From Mycoemilia scoparia (taxonomy: Eukaryota > Kickxellomycota > Kickxellomycetes > Kickxellales > Kickxellaceae): DNA of 64,000 bases. A program made the position numbers and the translations under genes. The notes under the pieces are model-generated. The model was given only the letters and a program-made list of their open reading frames with translations, searched no databases and was not told where the DNA came from. Position 1 is the stretch's first letter. Every line of letters starts with the position of its first letter. The stretch lies in assembly GCA_027575805.1 (NCBI GenBank), contig JANBPU010000005.1, positions 62,001 to 126,000 on the forward strand. The letters run 5' to 3'. This document shows positions 1 to 10,179 of the stretch, one piece after another.

Positions 1-746
1 TTCTTAGGCATGGACCACGGAGTCAATGAGTATACTGTAGATACTATTGCCCGAAGGAGCTTTCCAAGCAGCACATGTGTCTAACACGAAAATGTTACTA
101 CCACCACTACTACTACCATAGCTTGTTTAATATGTATGTCACCCTTGCAACCTATCCAAGACCACACAAGGTCAAACTAAGTCTGTCTTGTTTTTGTCAA
201 TGCTTTAATCTCAAATTCTTTTACAGTGTTTAAATATATACATATATATGCCTCAATGTTAACAAACAGCTCACAGTGGCCTCTACTTCATAGTGTATTT
301 TCCTCTGTGTGGCTAGTGGCACCACAACTTTCTGAACCTTTTCACCACACAGGCATGCCATTAAATTAATATAGCCTCTTTTGATGCAGGTGCCTCTCCT
401 TCAAGGAGTGCCACTACCAAAACTCACATTGCATTCAGAGGATCAGGCATCACTACTAACTACCCGAGATGCGGTTGTCCACAACAAGATTCAATAAAAA
501 GTCGGGACCACAACCATTCATTACCTGCACTTTTTTTCTCCACACCTGAGTTACGAACCTTCACAATGCCAGCTACTGCTCCTTGGTTACTCAGGTTTCT
601 AAATGCGAAAAAAGAGTGATTGGTCAGCCAATGTGTCAGAATTGGATCCAAAGCATAAAGAATGAATTGGACAGTATAAAACTCGCGGGAGGGTCTGAGG
701 CTCATGCAGTACTGTTTCTTAGCCACCATATCCTTCTCCGCTACTT
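1..746. other. Left-edge region without a recognised gene
   Basis: AT-rich sequence with a short ACC/ACT trinucleotide run near 110 and AT-rich stretches near 235-250. A minus-strand open frame from an ATG at 729 to 460 encodes 89 residues that I cannot match to a family. It could be the start of a divergent gene, but I see no supported splice into a further exon. No RNA gene is apparent. Confidence 0.4.
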
Positions 747-754
747 TATAAAAA
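747..754 (+). promoter_or_regulatory. TATA box of the fructosamine kinase gene
   Basis: TATAAAAA on the plus strand, 56 bp before the first ATG of the kinase gene. Spacing and consensus fit a core promoter; there is no expression evidence. Confidence 0.5.
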
Positions 755-809
755 CGATATACCCGCCCAGAATTATTGATAGTAATCTCTGCCTGCTATA
801 TCCGTCAAA

Positions 810-1733
810 ATGATGAATTCGCTGATCGTGTCTGTGGTCTCGATGCTTCGGGAGGCCAAAATCCTGGGCGAGAAAGATAGTATATGCTGGACGAGGCAGA
901 TCATCGGGGATGAGGAGGGTAATGGAAACCTCTTCCAGTCCACGACGGGCCAGCGTTTCTTTGTCAAGGCCATGATAGTCAACCCGGAAATGAGCCTGGA
1001 CAACATACTCACCATGTACAAGGGCGAAATGAAGAGCCTTGAAGCTATCGCCGCCACAAAAACCATCCGGGTCCCAAAGCCCTACTGCACGGGCGTCCTG
1101 AACAACAAGCAGGGCGCCTTTATTGTCCAGGAGTTTGTCGAATTTGGAGACAACAAGTACGATCCCAAGGTCCAGGAGATGCTGGGCACACAGCTTGCTC
1201 AGCTCCATTTGACAGAAGGATCGGACATGTTTGGGTTTGATATCCACAACACCATAGGGCTGACATTCCAGGAAAATACGTGGACTGAAACCTGGCCAGA
1301 TTTCTTGCGCCGCCGCTTGCAGTACCAATTCAAGCTCGTCAAGGAAAAGTATAATGATCCAAAGCTTGATACGCAGGGCGAAAGGCTCATCGCAAACCTT
1401 GGAAAATTCTTCAAGGACGTAGATATTCGACCAAGCTTGATACACGGAGACCTGTGGTCGGGCAATTATAATGTCGATAGTAACGGGAAACCAGTGATAT
1501 ACGATCCGGCTGCTTACTGGGGCCATCATGAAGCAGAGCTTGGAATGATCCACTTTTTTGGCGGGTTTGACAGGAGTTTCTATGACGCCTACTTTAGACT
1601 GATTCCAAAGGCCAAAGGATTCGACCAGCGACTGCTAATCTACACTCTCTACCATGCCCTCAACCATCTCAACCTCTTTGGCAGGGGATATTCAGGACAA
1701 TGCATTGACATACTAAACAAGCTGGATATATAA
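810..1733 (+). CDS. Fructosamine-3-kinase / ketosamine-3-kinase family protein
   Basis: Intronless gene for a 307-residue protein, close to the usual length of this family (about 300-310). The family has the aminoglycoside-phosphotransferase/protein-kinase-like fold and uses ATP to phosphorylate the sugar of glycated lysines, which destabilises the adduct, so the protein is probably a cytosolic protein-repair kinase. The sequence shows the catalytic loop HGDLWSGN near residue 212, followed by the metal-binding segment YDPAAYWGHHEAELGM, both diagnostic. An N-terminal ATP-binding half with GNGNLFQ-like residues precedes them. Two adjacent ATGs open the frame at 810 and 813; the first is used here. 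A TATAAAAA box lies about 60 bp upstream. The substrate (fructosamine, ribulosamine or other) cannot be told from sequence. Confidence 0.93.
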   Translation: MMNSLIVSVVSMLREAKILGEKDSICWTRQIIGDEEGNGNLFQSTTGQRFFVKAMIVNPEMSLDNILTMYKGEMKSLEAIAATKTIRVPKPYCTGVLNNKQGAFIVQEFVEFGDNKYDPKVQEMLGTQLAQLHLTEGSDMFGFDIHNTIGLTFQENTWTETWPDFLRRRLQYQFKLVKEKYNDPKLDTQGERLIANLGKFFKDVDIRPSLIHGDLWSGNYNVDSNGKPVIYDPAAYWGHHEAELGMIHFFGGFDRSFYDAYFRLIPKAKGFDQRLLIYTLYHALNHLNLFGRGYSGQCIDILNKLDI

Positions 1734-2344
1734 CTGAAAACTCTCCTTTTCCTAGCTTGAGCTTAACAGCTCTCTGTACCTCGCATATCAACCCTAGTAT
1801 ATACCTTTACTTGCGTGCTTACCTTTGTCTTTATATCATACAATGTTTTATACCAACTTGCACACACACATCCACAAGCTCTTTATTATTACTATTATTA
1901 CTACTACAACTATTAGTTATTGTTTTGCTTTTCTCGCCTTTCCTTTTTCAAGAGCTTGTATCCAACATTAACCCTGTCAATGCACACATTAATACAAAAA
2001 TATATACAGCTTATCAATATTTCTATGCAGCAACCATGATTACAATGTAGGCTACAGTGGGTAAACGGTCCACTTTTGACAAATAATAAGCGACTTTTTA
2101 TAATGTATTTGATAGAGAATTGAAAATGATGGTGCACATTGATTACAGCTGTGCTATGTAGCGTTAGAGGTGTTTGGGCATAAAATGTAAAAGTAAAATC
2201 AGGTAGCTTTGGTGTGCATCTGTCTTGCAGCGTCTATGTGGATTATGTATCAGGGTGATATATAGTGGTTGGTATTACTCGTTATAAAAGCTCGGGTGTG
2301 GACTTTGCTACATTGGCTCCATGTAGGTATCATGCCCTGGTGCT
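1734..2344. other. Convergent intergenic spacer
   Basis: 3' flanks of the kinase gene and of the GH17 gene on the opposite strand. The sequence is AT-rich with TTATTACTATTATTACT-type simple sequence near 1885. I see no gene in it. Confidence 0.5.
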
Positions 2345-3508
2345 CTAGAACAGAGGGGCAATAAGAGAACCAAGAAGGAGCATGGAGCCGACGCCGCCGA
2401 GGGCATGGGCTGATGGGAGGTTGAAGGTGTTGGAGCCAGCACCTTCACTCTCGGCTTTGCTGCTGCCCTCATCATCAGATGCAGCGGATCCCTTCTTGTC
2501 GCCAGACTTCTTGCTGGCCTTATCACCATTGCTGATTGAGCTGCTTTCCTCGGAATCCGATGACTTGTCTTCGTCTTTACTGTCCTTCTTGACACTTCTA
2601 GGGACGTAGTTCTTGCAGTCATACCATGGCTCTTGGGAGATCTTGGGTTTGTACTTGGAGTCCAACAGGCCCCAGTGTGCCTCGACAGAAGAGGCATTGG
2701 TGGTAGGCTTCCAGCCTTCATCGATGGCAGAGAACCAGAAGTAGTCGAGCTTCTCGTCATTTGCACGGCATACAAAGTCCTGGAGGTAGGTTTGGAGGTT
2801 CTTGACGTTAGGGACAGCGTCTCCGTAGTTTCCGCCATTAGTGGGCCAGCCAGTCTCACCGACAACAATCTTTTTTTTCTTTGCAATCTTTTGCAGGTCA
2901 TAGATATGGTCGTATATAGTCTTTTGGGCATCCTCGATCTTCTTGCCCTCCCAGAATGGGAATACGTGGACAAAGATGAAATCCACAGCATCGATTAGCT
3001 CGGGAGAATAGTAGGGCCACGTCTCGGCAGCAGTAACTGGAAGGTCCTCTAGACCAACACTCTTGAGAGTCTCACGGACCTCTCCAATATACTTGAGAAG
3101 TTCTTCCTGGGTGCAGTCCTTGCGATAAAGGGCCTCACTACCAACAACAACGGCCTCCACCTGCTTTTTGAAATCGAAGACCTTTGCGAGGCGGGCAAGC
3201 TCCTTCTTATCGGCATCAAAGGCGTCTCTGCCTTTGCCAACCCACAGACCTAGGGTCAGTTTCCAGTCAGTGTTTTCCATGGCGCGCAAAACAGGCTCGC
3301 CCTGGTTGCAGTCCTTTGCGCTGTAAATGCGCAGGCGCTTGGTGTGATCCTGGAGCTTTTCGAGGTCACCTTTTACTTGGTCGACGTTGGGACAAGTTCC
3401 ATCTTCACGTTTGGGATTGTAGTTGAGAGCATTGATCTTGGTTGCGGCTTGCACAACAGAGCATCCAAGCATGGCAGCGGCCAGCGCTGAGTATAGAGTG
3501 GCTTTCAT
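2345..3508 (-). CDS. GPI-anchored glycoside hydrolase family 17 glucan beta-1,3-glucosidase/glucanosyltransferase
   Basis: A single-exon gene for a 387-residue secreted cell-wall enzyme acting on beta-1,3-glucan. The ATG at 3508 is chosen because it opens a clear signal peptide (MKATLYSALAAAMLGCSVVQ, then A); an in-frame ATG farther upstream would bury it. GH17 landmarks are VVVGSEALYR with the presumed acid/base Glu125 (most members have GNE here, this one GSE) and VVGETGWPTNGG with the nucleophile Glu218. The last 70 residues are Ser/Lys/Asp-rich and end in a hydrophobic tail (LGGVGSMLLLGSLIAPLF), the layout of a GPI-anchor signal. It resembles yeast Bgl2/Scw-type GH17 proteins; hydrolase versus transglycosylase activity cannot be decided here. 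Confidence 0.92.
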   Translation of the reverse strand: MKATLYSALAAAMLGCSVVQAATKINALNYNPKREDGTCPNVDQVKGDLEKLQDHTKRLRIYSAKDCNQGEPVLRAMENTDWKLTLGLWVGKGRDAFDADKKELARLAKVFDFKKQVEAVVVGSEALYRKDCTQEELLKYIGEVRETLKSVGLEDLPVTAAETWPYYSPELIDAVDFIFVHVFPFWEGKKIEDAQKTIYDHIYDLQKIAKKKKIVVGETGWPTNGGNYGDAVPNVKNLQTYLQDFVCRANDEKLDYFWFSAIDEGWKPTTNASSVEAHWGLLDSKYKPKISQEPWYDCKNYVPRSVKKDSKDEDKSSDSEESSSISNGDKASKKSGDKKGSAASDDEGSSKAESEGAGSNTFNLPSAHALGGVGSMLLLGSLIAPLF

Positions 3509-3643
3509 GATTATGATAATGGCAAAAGGGGTGGGGAATAGGGAGTATCTGGGTATGAGTGGTGAGGTATGAAAAAGTGCAAAGGCGAAAAGAGAAAATG
3601 CTAGGGAAATGACTGGGTAGCTTATAGAGGATAATGCCATGGC

Positions 3644-3650
3644 TTTATAT
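3644..3650 (-). promoter_or_regulatory. Putative TATA box of the GH17 gene at the edge of a MITE
   Basis: Read on the minus strand the site is TATAAAG, about 135 bp upstream of the GH17 start codon. It overlaps the outer end of the inverted-repeat element at 3647-3768. Confidence 0.35.
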
Positions 3651-3768
3651 GGGTAGCTATTTTTGAAGGGTAGCCATTTGCTAACAGGCTGTGATCACTC
3701 ATTTGGCTGTGTTTTCCCCTATAATCGTTGGCCACCAAAAGTCACCCTTCGAAAATTATGATCCATAT
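3647..3768 (-). repeat. MITE copy A, subfamily 1, just upstream of the GH17 gene
   Basis: A 122-bp element with inverted ends: left ATATGGGTAGCTATTTTTGA followed by AGGG, right CCCTTCGAAAATTATGATCC followed by ATAT. Read on the minus strand its interior aligns nearly end to end with copy B at 12153-12282, sharing GGGTGACTTTT, CAACGATTA, CAAATG and TTAGCAAATGG in the same order. The outer ends abut TA on both sides, consistent with a TA target duplication. Confidence 0.8.
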
Positions 3769-5092
3769 GTATAGGCTCTCCCCAAAAATGCATTGTTTGG
3801 CCTGGGGATAGGAGATTTCATAAAAGGGAGTGCTGGGTCAGCTTTCAGGGCTTTTTCAGCAAAGAAAATCCGCGTTTTTTGAAGCAAATCACATAGTAAT
3901 CGACAATGCCAGTGTGCCTGGAAATTGTGTACACTGATCTCTTTGAAAGAGCCCAACAATGCTCCCTCATGCTTGCATGATTCTGGTATTGGGCAGGAAG
4001 GACCCTGTTGATAGCTGCTTTCTCCTCAATACAGACTGTTTTCTGTTTAGCTACAGTCTGGTATTAGAGAACATTCCAGCTAGTTAGTCTATTTTGGCAA
4101 ACCAATGATGGCTCAGATTATTATATTCATCTGAGTTTGAGCTCAAAGCTTATGTTTTGTATCTTAGATCAAATGCCAGACTCTCCATCAGAAGTGTACC
4201 AAATCATACTCTCATACTACTTGCAAGTTTGGCCCACATGCCATACATTTTAAGCTGGTACTGGAGAGATTGCTCTGGTACGCCTTTATAGGTGACTCTG
4301 CCAAATGCTACAATAATACTCAAACAATTTCCATATCAGCAGCCTTCACTCTCTACAAGAGAAAGTAACGCGCTATAATGTTTTTATCCGAAATTCTTTG
4401 TGATTCAGATCACAGCAAATACGGCTTCGAGTAATCATAGGTAAATGTAAGACACCATCAACATTGTTTGGGTTGCAAAAATATAACATTTGATATACAC
4501 TTCTACTGTCTAATACTACTATTCGCTGGTAGTAGTAATAATACTGTCTAACTACTATATCTATCGTTTTCAAATGATACAAATGTATGGGCCTTTTATG
4601 GTGTGAACTAAAATATCAATCCTCATTATACATGTTTTTATTTTGGGTGTTTTGAATATGAAAGAGGGGTTGGATGGGTCCAGGCTTTAGTGGCTTTACT
4701 AGCTTTATTACACAGGCAGTGTCAATTATAATATAGTGCGGTTTCTGTCCCCATTCACAGCTGTGGTCTTTCTTTTTCCTTGACATCTTGGAGTTTTTAT
4801 CCTAGTTTAGATTTATTTTCTAGCCATATTTGGTAATTGATCAGAAAACTATAATTTGTTATAGCTTGATTTCCACGTATCACTATTTTCATGTTCAAAC
4901 CTTGTGCATGATCAGGTAGTTCGGAGTTTACAAGCCCCCGCCTCCCTTTTGCTTTTCTTTGTTCTTGTATTGGACCTACCCTCTGAGCTATCTGGTCCTT
5001 CATTTGAACACGAGGGTGCTTTCTTTTAATGCACGTGCAGTAAAGAAGGATGGCCGTAATGGAACATGGGTGATCTGACGTAAATTAAATTG
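3769..5092. other. Intergenic region upstream of the carnitine acetyltransferase
   Basis: Apart from repeat R copy 1 at 4171-4312, this region is AT-rich with no frame of convincing composition and no recognisable RNA gene. Confidence 0.5.
4171..4312 (+). repeat. Dispersed repeat R, copy 1
   Basis: About 140 bp of non-coding sequence that aligns along its length with 54654-54793 and, over its second half, with 30998-31090. Shared blocks include GCTCTCCATCA/GACTCTCCATCA, TACCAAAT/AACCAAAT, TGCAA(G/A)T(T/C)TGGCC, CCA(T/C)ACATTTTA, GGAGA and CCAAATG. Percent identity was not computed. No coding potential is seen. Confidence 0.6.
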
Positions 5093-5141
5093 ATGCTATT
5101 ACTTTCAAACGCTGAGTGTCTATCTGGCACATGCTCATGCC

Positions 5142-5150
5142 TATATAATA
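5142..5150 (+). promoter_or_regulatory. Upstream TATA-like element of the carnitine acetyltransferase gene
   Basis: TATATAATA lies inside the possible N-terminal extension of the carnitine acetyltransferase, upstream of a second element at 5177. Confidence 0.3.
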
Positions 5151-5176
5151 AGAGACAGTTTGATTCATCCAACCTC

Positions 5177-5185
5177 TATAAAAAG
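5177..5185 (+). promoter_or_regulatory. TATA box of the carnitine acetyltransferase gene
   Basis: TATAAAAAG, 112 bp before the ATG at 5297. Its position downstream of the in-frame ATG at 5093 argues that at least one transcript begins too late to use that upstream ATG. Confidence 0.5.
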
Positions 5186-5296
5186 AACCCTCGTCCAAAA
5201 CTACAACACAAGACGGATTCTATCTATTTTCATTCCAATCCTACCAACGTGTATACACCCACCAACACATATTACGGTCCTTTTTTAACACAACCA

Positions 5297-7333
5297 ATGC
5301 CTCATCAATACAAACATCTCGGCGACCGTGTCTACTCTGACGGAAACACAAAGCTCCTAATACCAAAGCTACCGATACCTCCTCTTCAAGACACACTGAA
5401 AAGGTATATAGAGTCCTTGAAACCACTGCTTGACGACAATGCTTTAGAGCGCTCAAAGGCCATTGCAGAGAGATTTGCCAGGAAAGGCGCTGGGCCACGA
5501 AGACTTGGTCCTGGAGAGTACCTTCAAAGCCTTCTCATAGAGTGGGACAAGCAGCAGCACAACAGCTGGCTAGAGAAGTGGTGGCTTGAGATGGCATATC
5601 ACAGCTGGAGAGAACCCATGTGTGTCAACTCCAACTACTGGATTTTGTTTGCTAACGACCCCAATGCGTATGACACTATATCAAAATCTTCGCACCAGCA
5701 GCAAGAATCTCCAAAGGGCGTGGATGGTGTTGGCTACAGCGAATTTCAGGTCCGCAGAGCAGCAAGAATTATCAACGCAGCTCTTAGTCAGAAGGAAACC
5801 ATCCAAAACAAGCAATGGCCAGTGGAGGTTGGTCGAGACGGGCCACTGTGCATGTACCAATACGACGTCATTTTTGGGGTTACTCGTATTCCTAAACCCG
5901 GCTGTGATGAAATCAAGATAGCCTCAAAGCCATCCAGGCATATCGTGGTCATGGTTGATGATCAGCTATTTCGCATCAACGCTTACGACAAACAGATGGT
6001 ACGGTATGGTTTGGGTGACATCGAAGACCAACTCAGCGCTGTGATCAAGTATGTGAAGTCGCTGTCTAATAAGCAAAAATCACCACCCGTTGGCGTGCTG
6101 AGTGGTGGCCACAGAGACAGATGGGCCTCAGTTTACTCTGAACTTCTCCTAAGTCCCAAAAATAAGCAGGTCCTGGACCAGATTAACGATGCTAGCTTTG
6201 TTTTAAGCCTTGACGATACTATCACATTGCCATATGGTTCGGTAACAGCCGCACAGCAAACACCCAAGCACCATGCAACTCGCCCTGGCCACAATCGGTG
6301 GTTTGACAAGGTAGTCTCTATTGTTGTTGATCGCAATGGCGTTGCTGGCGCATGTGGGGAGCACTCCCCATGTGATGCCCTGATCCCAGCATATATTTAC
6401 AACAATATAGGCAAGATTCTATTAGAGCCAGAAAACAGGATAGTGAAGGGTGTCCCAAGGGATCGCCTCAGTTCTGTTGCAAAGGAATTTCAGCCCAAGA
6501 AAAGTCACCTGAAATTTGAAAATATCAATGATGGTATTTTGGATAAAATCCAGGAGGCTGAACGGGAAATTTCCAAGATAGCAAGAGAAAGTATAAGTCT
6601 GCAGCTTCAATTCGACATGTATGGATCAGATTGGATAAAAAGGGTTGCACACACATCACCAGATGCGTTTGTTCAGATGGCACTGCAGCTTGCTTACTTC
6701 CGAACACATGGCACTTTCCCACCGACATATGAAACTGCAAGCAGCCGGCAATTCTTCCATGGACGAACAGAAACCATTCGCAGCCTTAGCGCACAGTCTG
6801 CTAATTTTGTCCAGGGCATCGACAGCGCTGAGCTATCAAACAAAGCAAAGTATGATTTGCTGACTACAGCAGCTAAAGCCCACACAAAACAAACAATATT
6901 GTCTTCGACAGGAAAAGGCATTGACAGACACCTCTTGGGTCTAAAGCTGGCCTATTATAAGCTGGATCCCAAAGATGGCAAGTCTCCCCTAGACGAAGAG
7001 GCAAAGCAGGCCATTGAGGACTTCTTCAATGACAAGGCATTTTCTGAATCGAGCACTTGGAAACTTTCTACATCTGGCCTGTTCCCAGCCCAATATCTCG
7101 TTCACACTGGATTTGGCTGTGTTTCGCCACATTGTGGATATGGAATCAACTATATGATAAAAAACAGCTCTGTGAATTTTGGAATTGAGGGCAAACTGCC
7201 AAGCGTAGGCCATGGAACTAACGTGCCGATATTCAAAGAAAATATTAAAAAAGCGTTGGTTGATATGCAAACAATATGTGAAAGTGCTTCTGCTGAAACA
7301 GGAAATCTTGAAAATATGATGAGCAAATTATAA
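5297..7333 (+). CDS. Carnitine O-acetyltransferase, peroxisomal type (SKL terminus)
   Basis: A single exon encoding 678 residues from the ATG at 5297. It belongs to the choline/carnitine O-acyltransferase family, which moves acetyl groups between CoA and carnitine for export from peroxisomes and mitochondria. The catalytic motif GEHSPCDA places the active-site histidine at about residue 356. Near the C-terminus STGKGIDRHLLGLK and STSGLF match conserved family segments. The protein ends in SKL, a canonical type 1 peroxisomal signal. The start is ambiguous: the frame is open back to an ATG at 5093, which would add 68 residues rich in Lys/Arg and poor in acids, while two TATA-like boxes lie between the two ATGs. 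Yeast CAT2 is known to make mitochondrial and peroxisomal forms from alternative starts, and this locus could do the same. Confidence 0.93.
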   Translation: MPHQYKHLGDRVYSDGNTKLLIPKLPIPPLQDTLKRYIESLKPLLDDNALERSKAIAERFARKGAGPRRLGPGEYLQSLLIEWDKQQHNSWLEKWWLEMAYHSWREPMCVNSNYWILFANDPNAYDTISKSSHQQQESPKGVDGVGYSEFQVRRAARIINAALSQKETIQNKQWPVEVGRDGPLCMYQYDVIFGVTRIPKPGCDEIKIASKPSRHIVVMVDDQLFRINAYDKQMVRYGLGDIEDQLSAVIKYVKSLSNKQKSPPVGVLSGGHRDRWASVYSELLLSPKNKQVLDQINDASFVLSLDDTITLPYGSVTAAQQTPKHHATRPGHNRWFDKVVSIVVDRNGVAGACGEHSPCDALIPAYIYNNIGKILLEPENRIVKGVPRDRLSSVAKEFQPKKSHLKFENINDGILDKIQEAEREISKIARESISLQLQFDMYGSDWIKRVAHTSPDAFVQMALQLAYFRTHGTFPPTYETASSRQFFHGRTETIRSLSAQSANFVQGIDSAELSNKAKYDLLTTAAKAHTKQTILSSTGKGIDRHLLGLKLAYYKLDPKDGKSPLDEEAKQAIEDFFNDKAFSESSTWKLSTSGLFPAQYLVHTGFGCVSPHCGYGINYMIKNSSVNFGIEGKLPSVGHGTNVPIFKENIKKALVDMQTICESASAETGNLENMMSKL

Positions 7334-7566
7334 CTTGTCTCCATGTCTGTGTCATGGCCTTTTATTGTACTTGATATGTAGTTTTTGTGATGCTATTCTC
7401 TACACATATATTTGCTTGTATGTTTGTCTATCGGTCCACACGTCCGTATACTTTATCTTTCATTCATACAATATATGACTTTTGTAATTCTTGTACTTGG
7501 AATAATGTATTGTATAAACAAATCTAGTCTATGGTTACAAGTGCGCTATGTAACTCGAATCCCAAA

Positions 7567-8007
7567 TCATGCAGATTTCTGGGGCTGTTGGTCTTGGTAT
7601 ATTGGAAGTCCAATGCTATGCAATTTCTGAGAAAGGTTCTCAATCATCGAGTTCCACTGATTTTTGGCATTAGGAACACCGCGCTGCTGCAGCATATCAG
7701 CTGCTTCATAATAGCTTTGCAAGATCTCGGGCCTGTAGATCTCTGGCTTGGGCACATTCTATCATGTGCAAATTCAAAAGATAAAGTCAACAAGTGGCTT
7801 GTTTTTATAATTGATATCTGTAGCTTACACTGGTCTATCCACACTCACTATATCTAAACTATCGCTGGTTTGGTTCAGCGTAGCTTTGGCTTTGCTTAGT
7901 TTATATTGAATCCATGTAGCCTTGCCCTCCATATCGCTGTTGAGAAGAGCAACGGCTCCTCCGCTTACTACGAGGCCACTCACGAAAGATGCAAGTACGT
8001 TTGCCAT
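7567..8007 (-). CDS. MICOS complex subunit Mic12/AIM5-like protein
   Basis: Two exons, 8007-7849 and 7758-7567, separated by a 90-bp intron with a perfect GTGAGT donor and TAG acceptor in phase 0; the product is 116 residues. The N-terminus (MANVLASFVSGLVVSGGAVA) is a short membrane segment followed by a polar helix. The C-terminal half contains NQWNSMIENL, which resembles the WN-x-x-I signature of the fungal AIM5/Mic12 family. Those proteins sit in the inner mitochondrial membrane at cristae junctions. Size and layout agree with that family, but the match rests on short motifs, so a different small mitochondrial membrane protein is possible. It is divergent from the THO7 gene, with about 190 bp between start codons. 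Confidence 0.65.
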
Positions 8008-8193
8008 CCCTACTATTCGAATATACTTTCAAATATAAAATTCCGCTATGTTTATCTGTGATTTTTGGCAGCGCATCAGATCTAAGCGGGAACCATAATT
8101 AGGTTAGTTTGTTGCTCTTATGGGAAAGGCAGAAATAGGGGGCCACTGTGTCACAACTATAATAAACTTGCGTTATATACTTTTAAAACAGAC

Positions 8194-9402
8194 ATGTCTT
8201 TGGTAGCTGATGGTAGGCAAAATATAATGATGGATAAGGAGAACTACATTCACTGGTGTGCTTGTACATTAGAAATATGACGAAATTGTTTTGTATGTAG
8301 AATATGCTGTACGGTACCGTACTGAAGTCGAAGAGCGACAGCTTCGCAAAACCATGCGTAAATACTATAGTGTTGTAAAAATGGCACAAAATCTAGAGCA
8401 GGAGCAAATGTAAGCGCATTGATACTTTATACAGTATTTGTCCTCCAATGTTTTTTATACAACCCAAATATTAACTTTTCTACTCGATTCAGAAAATCTT
8501 CTTTAGAATCCGTTATATTAGAACTAAAGATGTACGAGCAGGGAGCACAAAGATATATACTTACCAAAGAACAACTAGAAAACGATATCGTGTTGTATAA
8601 AAAGGAATCCGAAGAGCTAGGCAAGTGCTAACTATTATCTAATATCATTTATGGCCAAGCACTCCATCCTGGATACTAATAGGATGGTGTTTTGATAATT
8701 TAGAAAAATTTGAAAGTGAACTCGAAAAATCCATCAACCAACTTCGCGATGAGCTATATCAGCTTCGCGCTGAAAGAAAACAAAAGATCGAATATGATGA
8801 TCTAGCCAAACAGGCATCCAAGCTACCATCAGTAGAAGAAAGCAAAAGGTAACTATAATTATAATTTGTAGTGGTGGTGGTACTACATAAGATCCATTGC
8901 AAAATGCGAACCAGGCTTTAACTTGCTTTGGTTATCATCAAATAGAACATTGGAGAAGATAAAAAATGATATGATTGAGATGGAGGAAAGCATGCGTGGC
9001 TACGATCAGTCGTTGAAGACTTTACAAAACCAATTCGAACAAAGTATCAGCGAATGGCAAAAGCTATCGGATATGGCACTCAATGCAAAAGACCAGATCG
9101 CCATCTCGTATGTTGAGAGTGGTCTGAAACAGGACTCTAGTAGAATCAACAGCCCTGTACAAATCAGGGAGAGCACACCAACCGCCATTTATAATAACAA
9201 CTCAAGACCGAATACGCCATTTAGTTCAAAGTATAACAGGGAGAATACAAATCAGGATAACATGGGCAAAAATGGCATGGATATAGATTCTATTGACATT
9301 GCCAATGAAGGCAACACTTTACAGAAAACAGAGGCCGATATGAATGAGGATGAGGAAGGAGAGCTTGATGAAACTGTTGAGAGATCAGACGGCGAAATAT
9401 AA
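8194..9402 (+). CDS. THO complex subunit 7 (Tho7/THOC7)
   Basis: Five exons: 8194-8202, 8273-8409, 8493-8620, 8704-8848 and 8946-9402, giving 291 residues in continuous frame. THO couples transcription to mRNA export. The assignment rests on RTEVEERQLRK near the N-terminus, which matches the fungal Tho7 VEERP segment, and on RKQKIEYDDLAKQ, which matches the human THOC7 segment RKNRQEYDALAK, within a long coiled coil. The C-terminus is a Ser/Asn-rich, then acidic tail. The intron at 8621-8703 has a GCAAGT donor: only the GC site keeps the coiled coil in frame. The nine-base first exon (ATG TCT TTG) is inferred from phase and is the weakest part of the model; the remaining exons are firm. Confidence 0.85.
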
Positions 9403-10179
9403 GATTTAATATCAACATCAAGTTTTTCTTATTAAATAATACACATTTAATTTGACTCAGTGCACAACACATCTTCACAATAAATATACGCCATTAGGAA
9501 GCCTGTCACTTGGACAAAAGCGAATAGCTGTATTAATATTTTTCTTTAAAGGTTATTTATTTCTGAGATAGATATAGGTGGTTCTTGGCACGGTACTTCA
9601 ATAAGGATAAAGTGTCGCTTCCTAATCCCCACCAATTATTTCTGGCATACGGTGGAGCTACAAGTAGCCCACTGGCAGATAACATTCACTTAGGACCAAA
9701 GCCTGAAAAGCATTGATAACCCACAAAAATGATACCCGTGGCTGTATGCGGTAATCCTTAAATGTTCCTCTGGTTTGGTGGACCCGCACTAAGCATTACG
9801 AGAATGGGGGCTGTGCATGGATTATGGGTAGAAAAATAGGCTTGATTTTCAACCAAAATTTTGAAGCCAGCTCCAACCTAAAATAGAAAGGAGCTAACAT
9901 GATTTCAAAGATCCTTACGTTAACTTAGCTATACCAGTTGAACGGGTGTAAAGTGATTTGACGTATACCAATACTAGTGAAAGCACAAAACAGATATTAA
10001 TATTATGTTTTGGTCGTAGAGGCTAACCAAGATGCTCTGTGGGGCATGATATTGTTGGATGTATCAGTTGTAAAACCAGATTAAACAATGGAAGTTTATT
10101 TTGGGAAATTTCAATGTCTATATTTATATATAATTACGAATTTTAGGGAAAAGGACAAACATGATGTTGTTGTTTTAGA
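9403..10179. other. Convergent intergenic spacer
   Basis: About 780 bp between the 3' ends of THO7 and uS5m. No open frame of note, no tRNA-like box pair and no repeat shared with the rest of the window. Confidence 0.5.

Noticed and set aside
460..729. 89-residue minus-strand frame starting 80 bp from the fructosamine kinase gene, possible divergent gene
   Set aside because: No family resemblance and no supported splice into another exon; kept only as a possibility in the left-edge note.
7412..7857. Plus-strand frames over the Mic12-like gene
   Set aside because: Antisense shadows; the minus-strand two-exon model has correct splice sites and a family motif.
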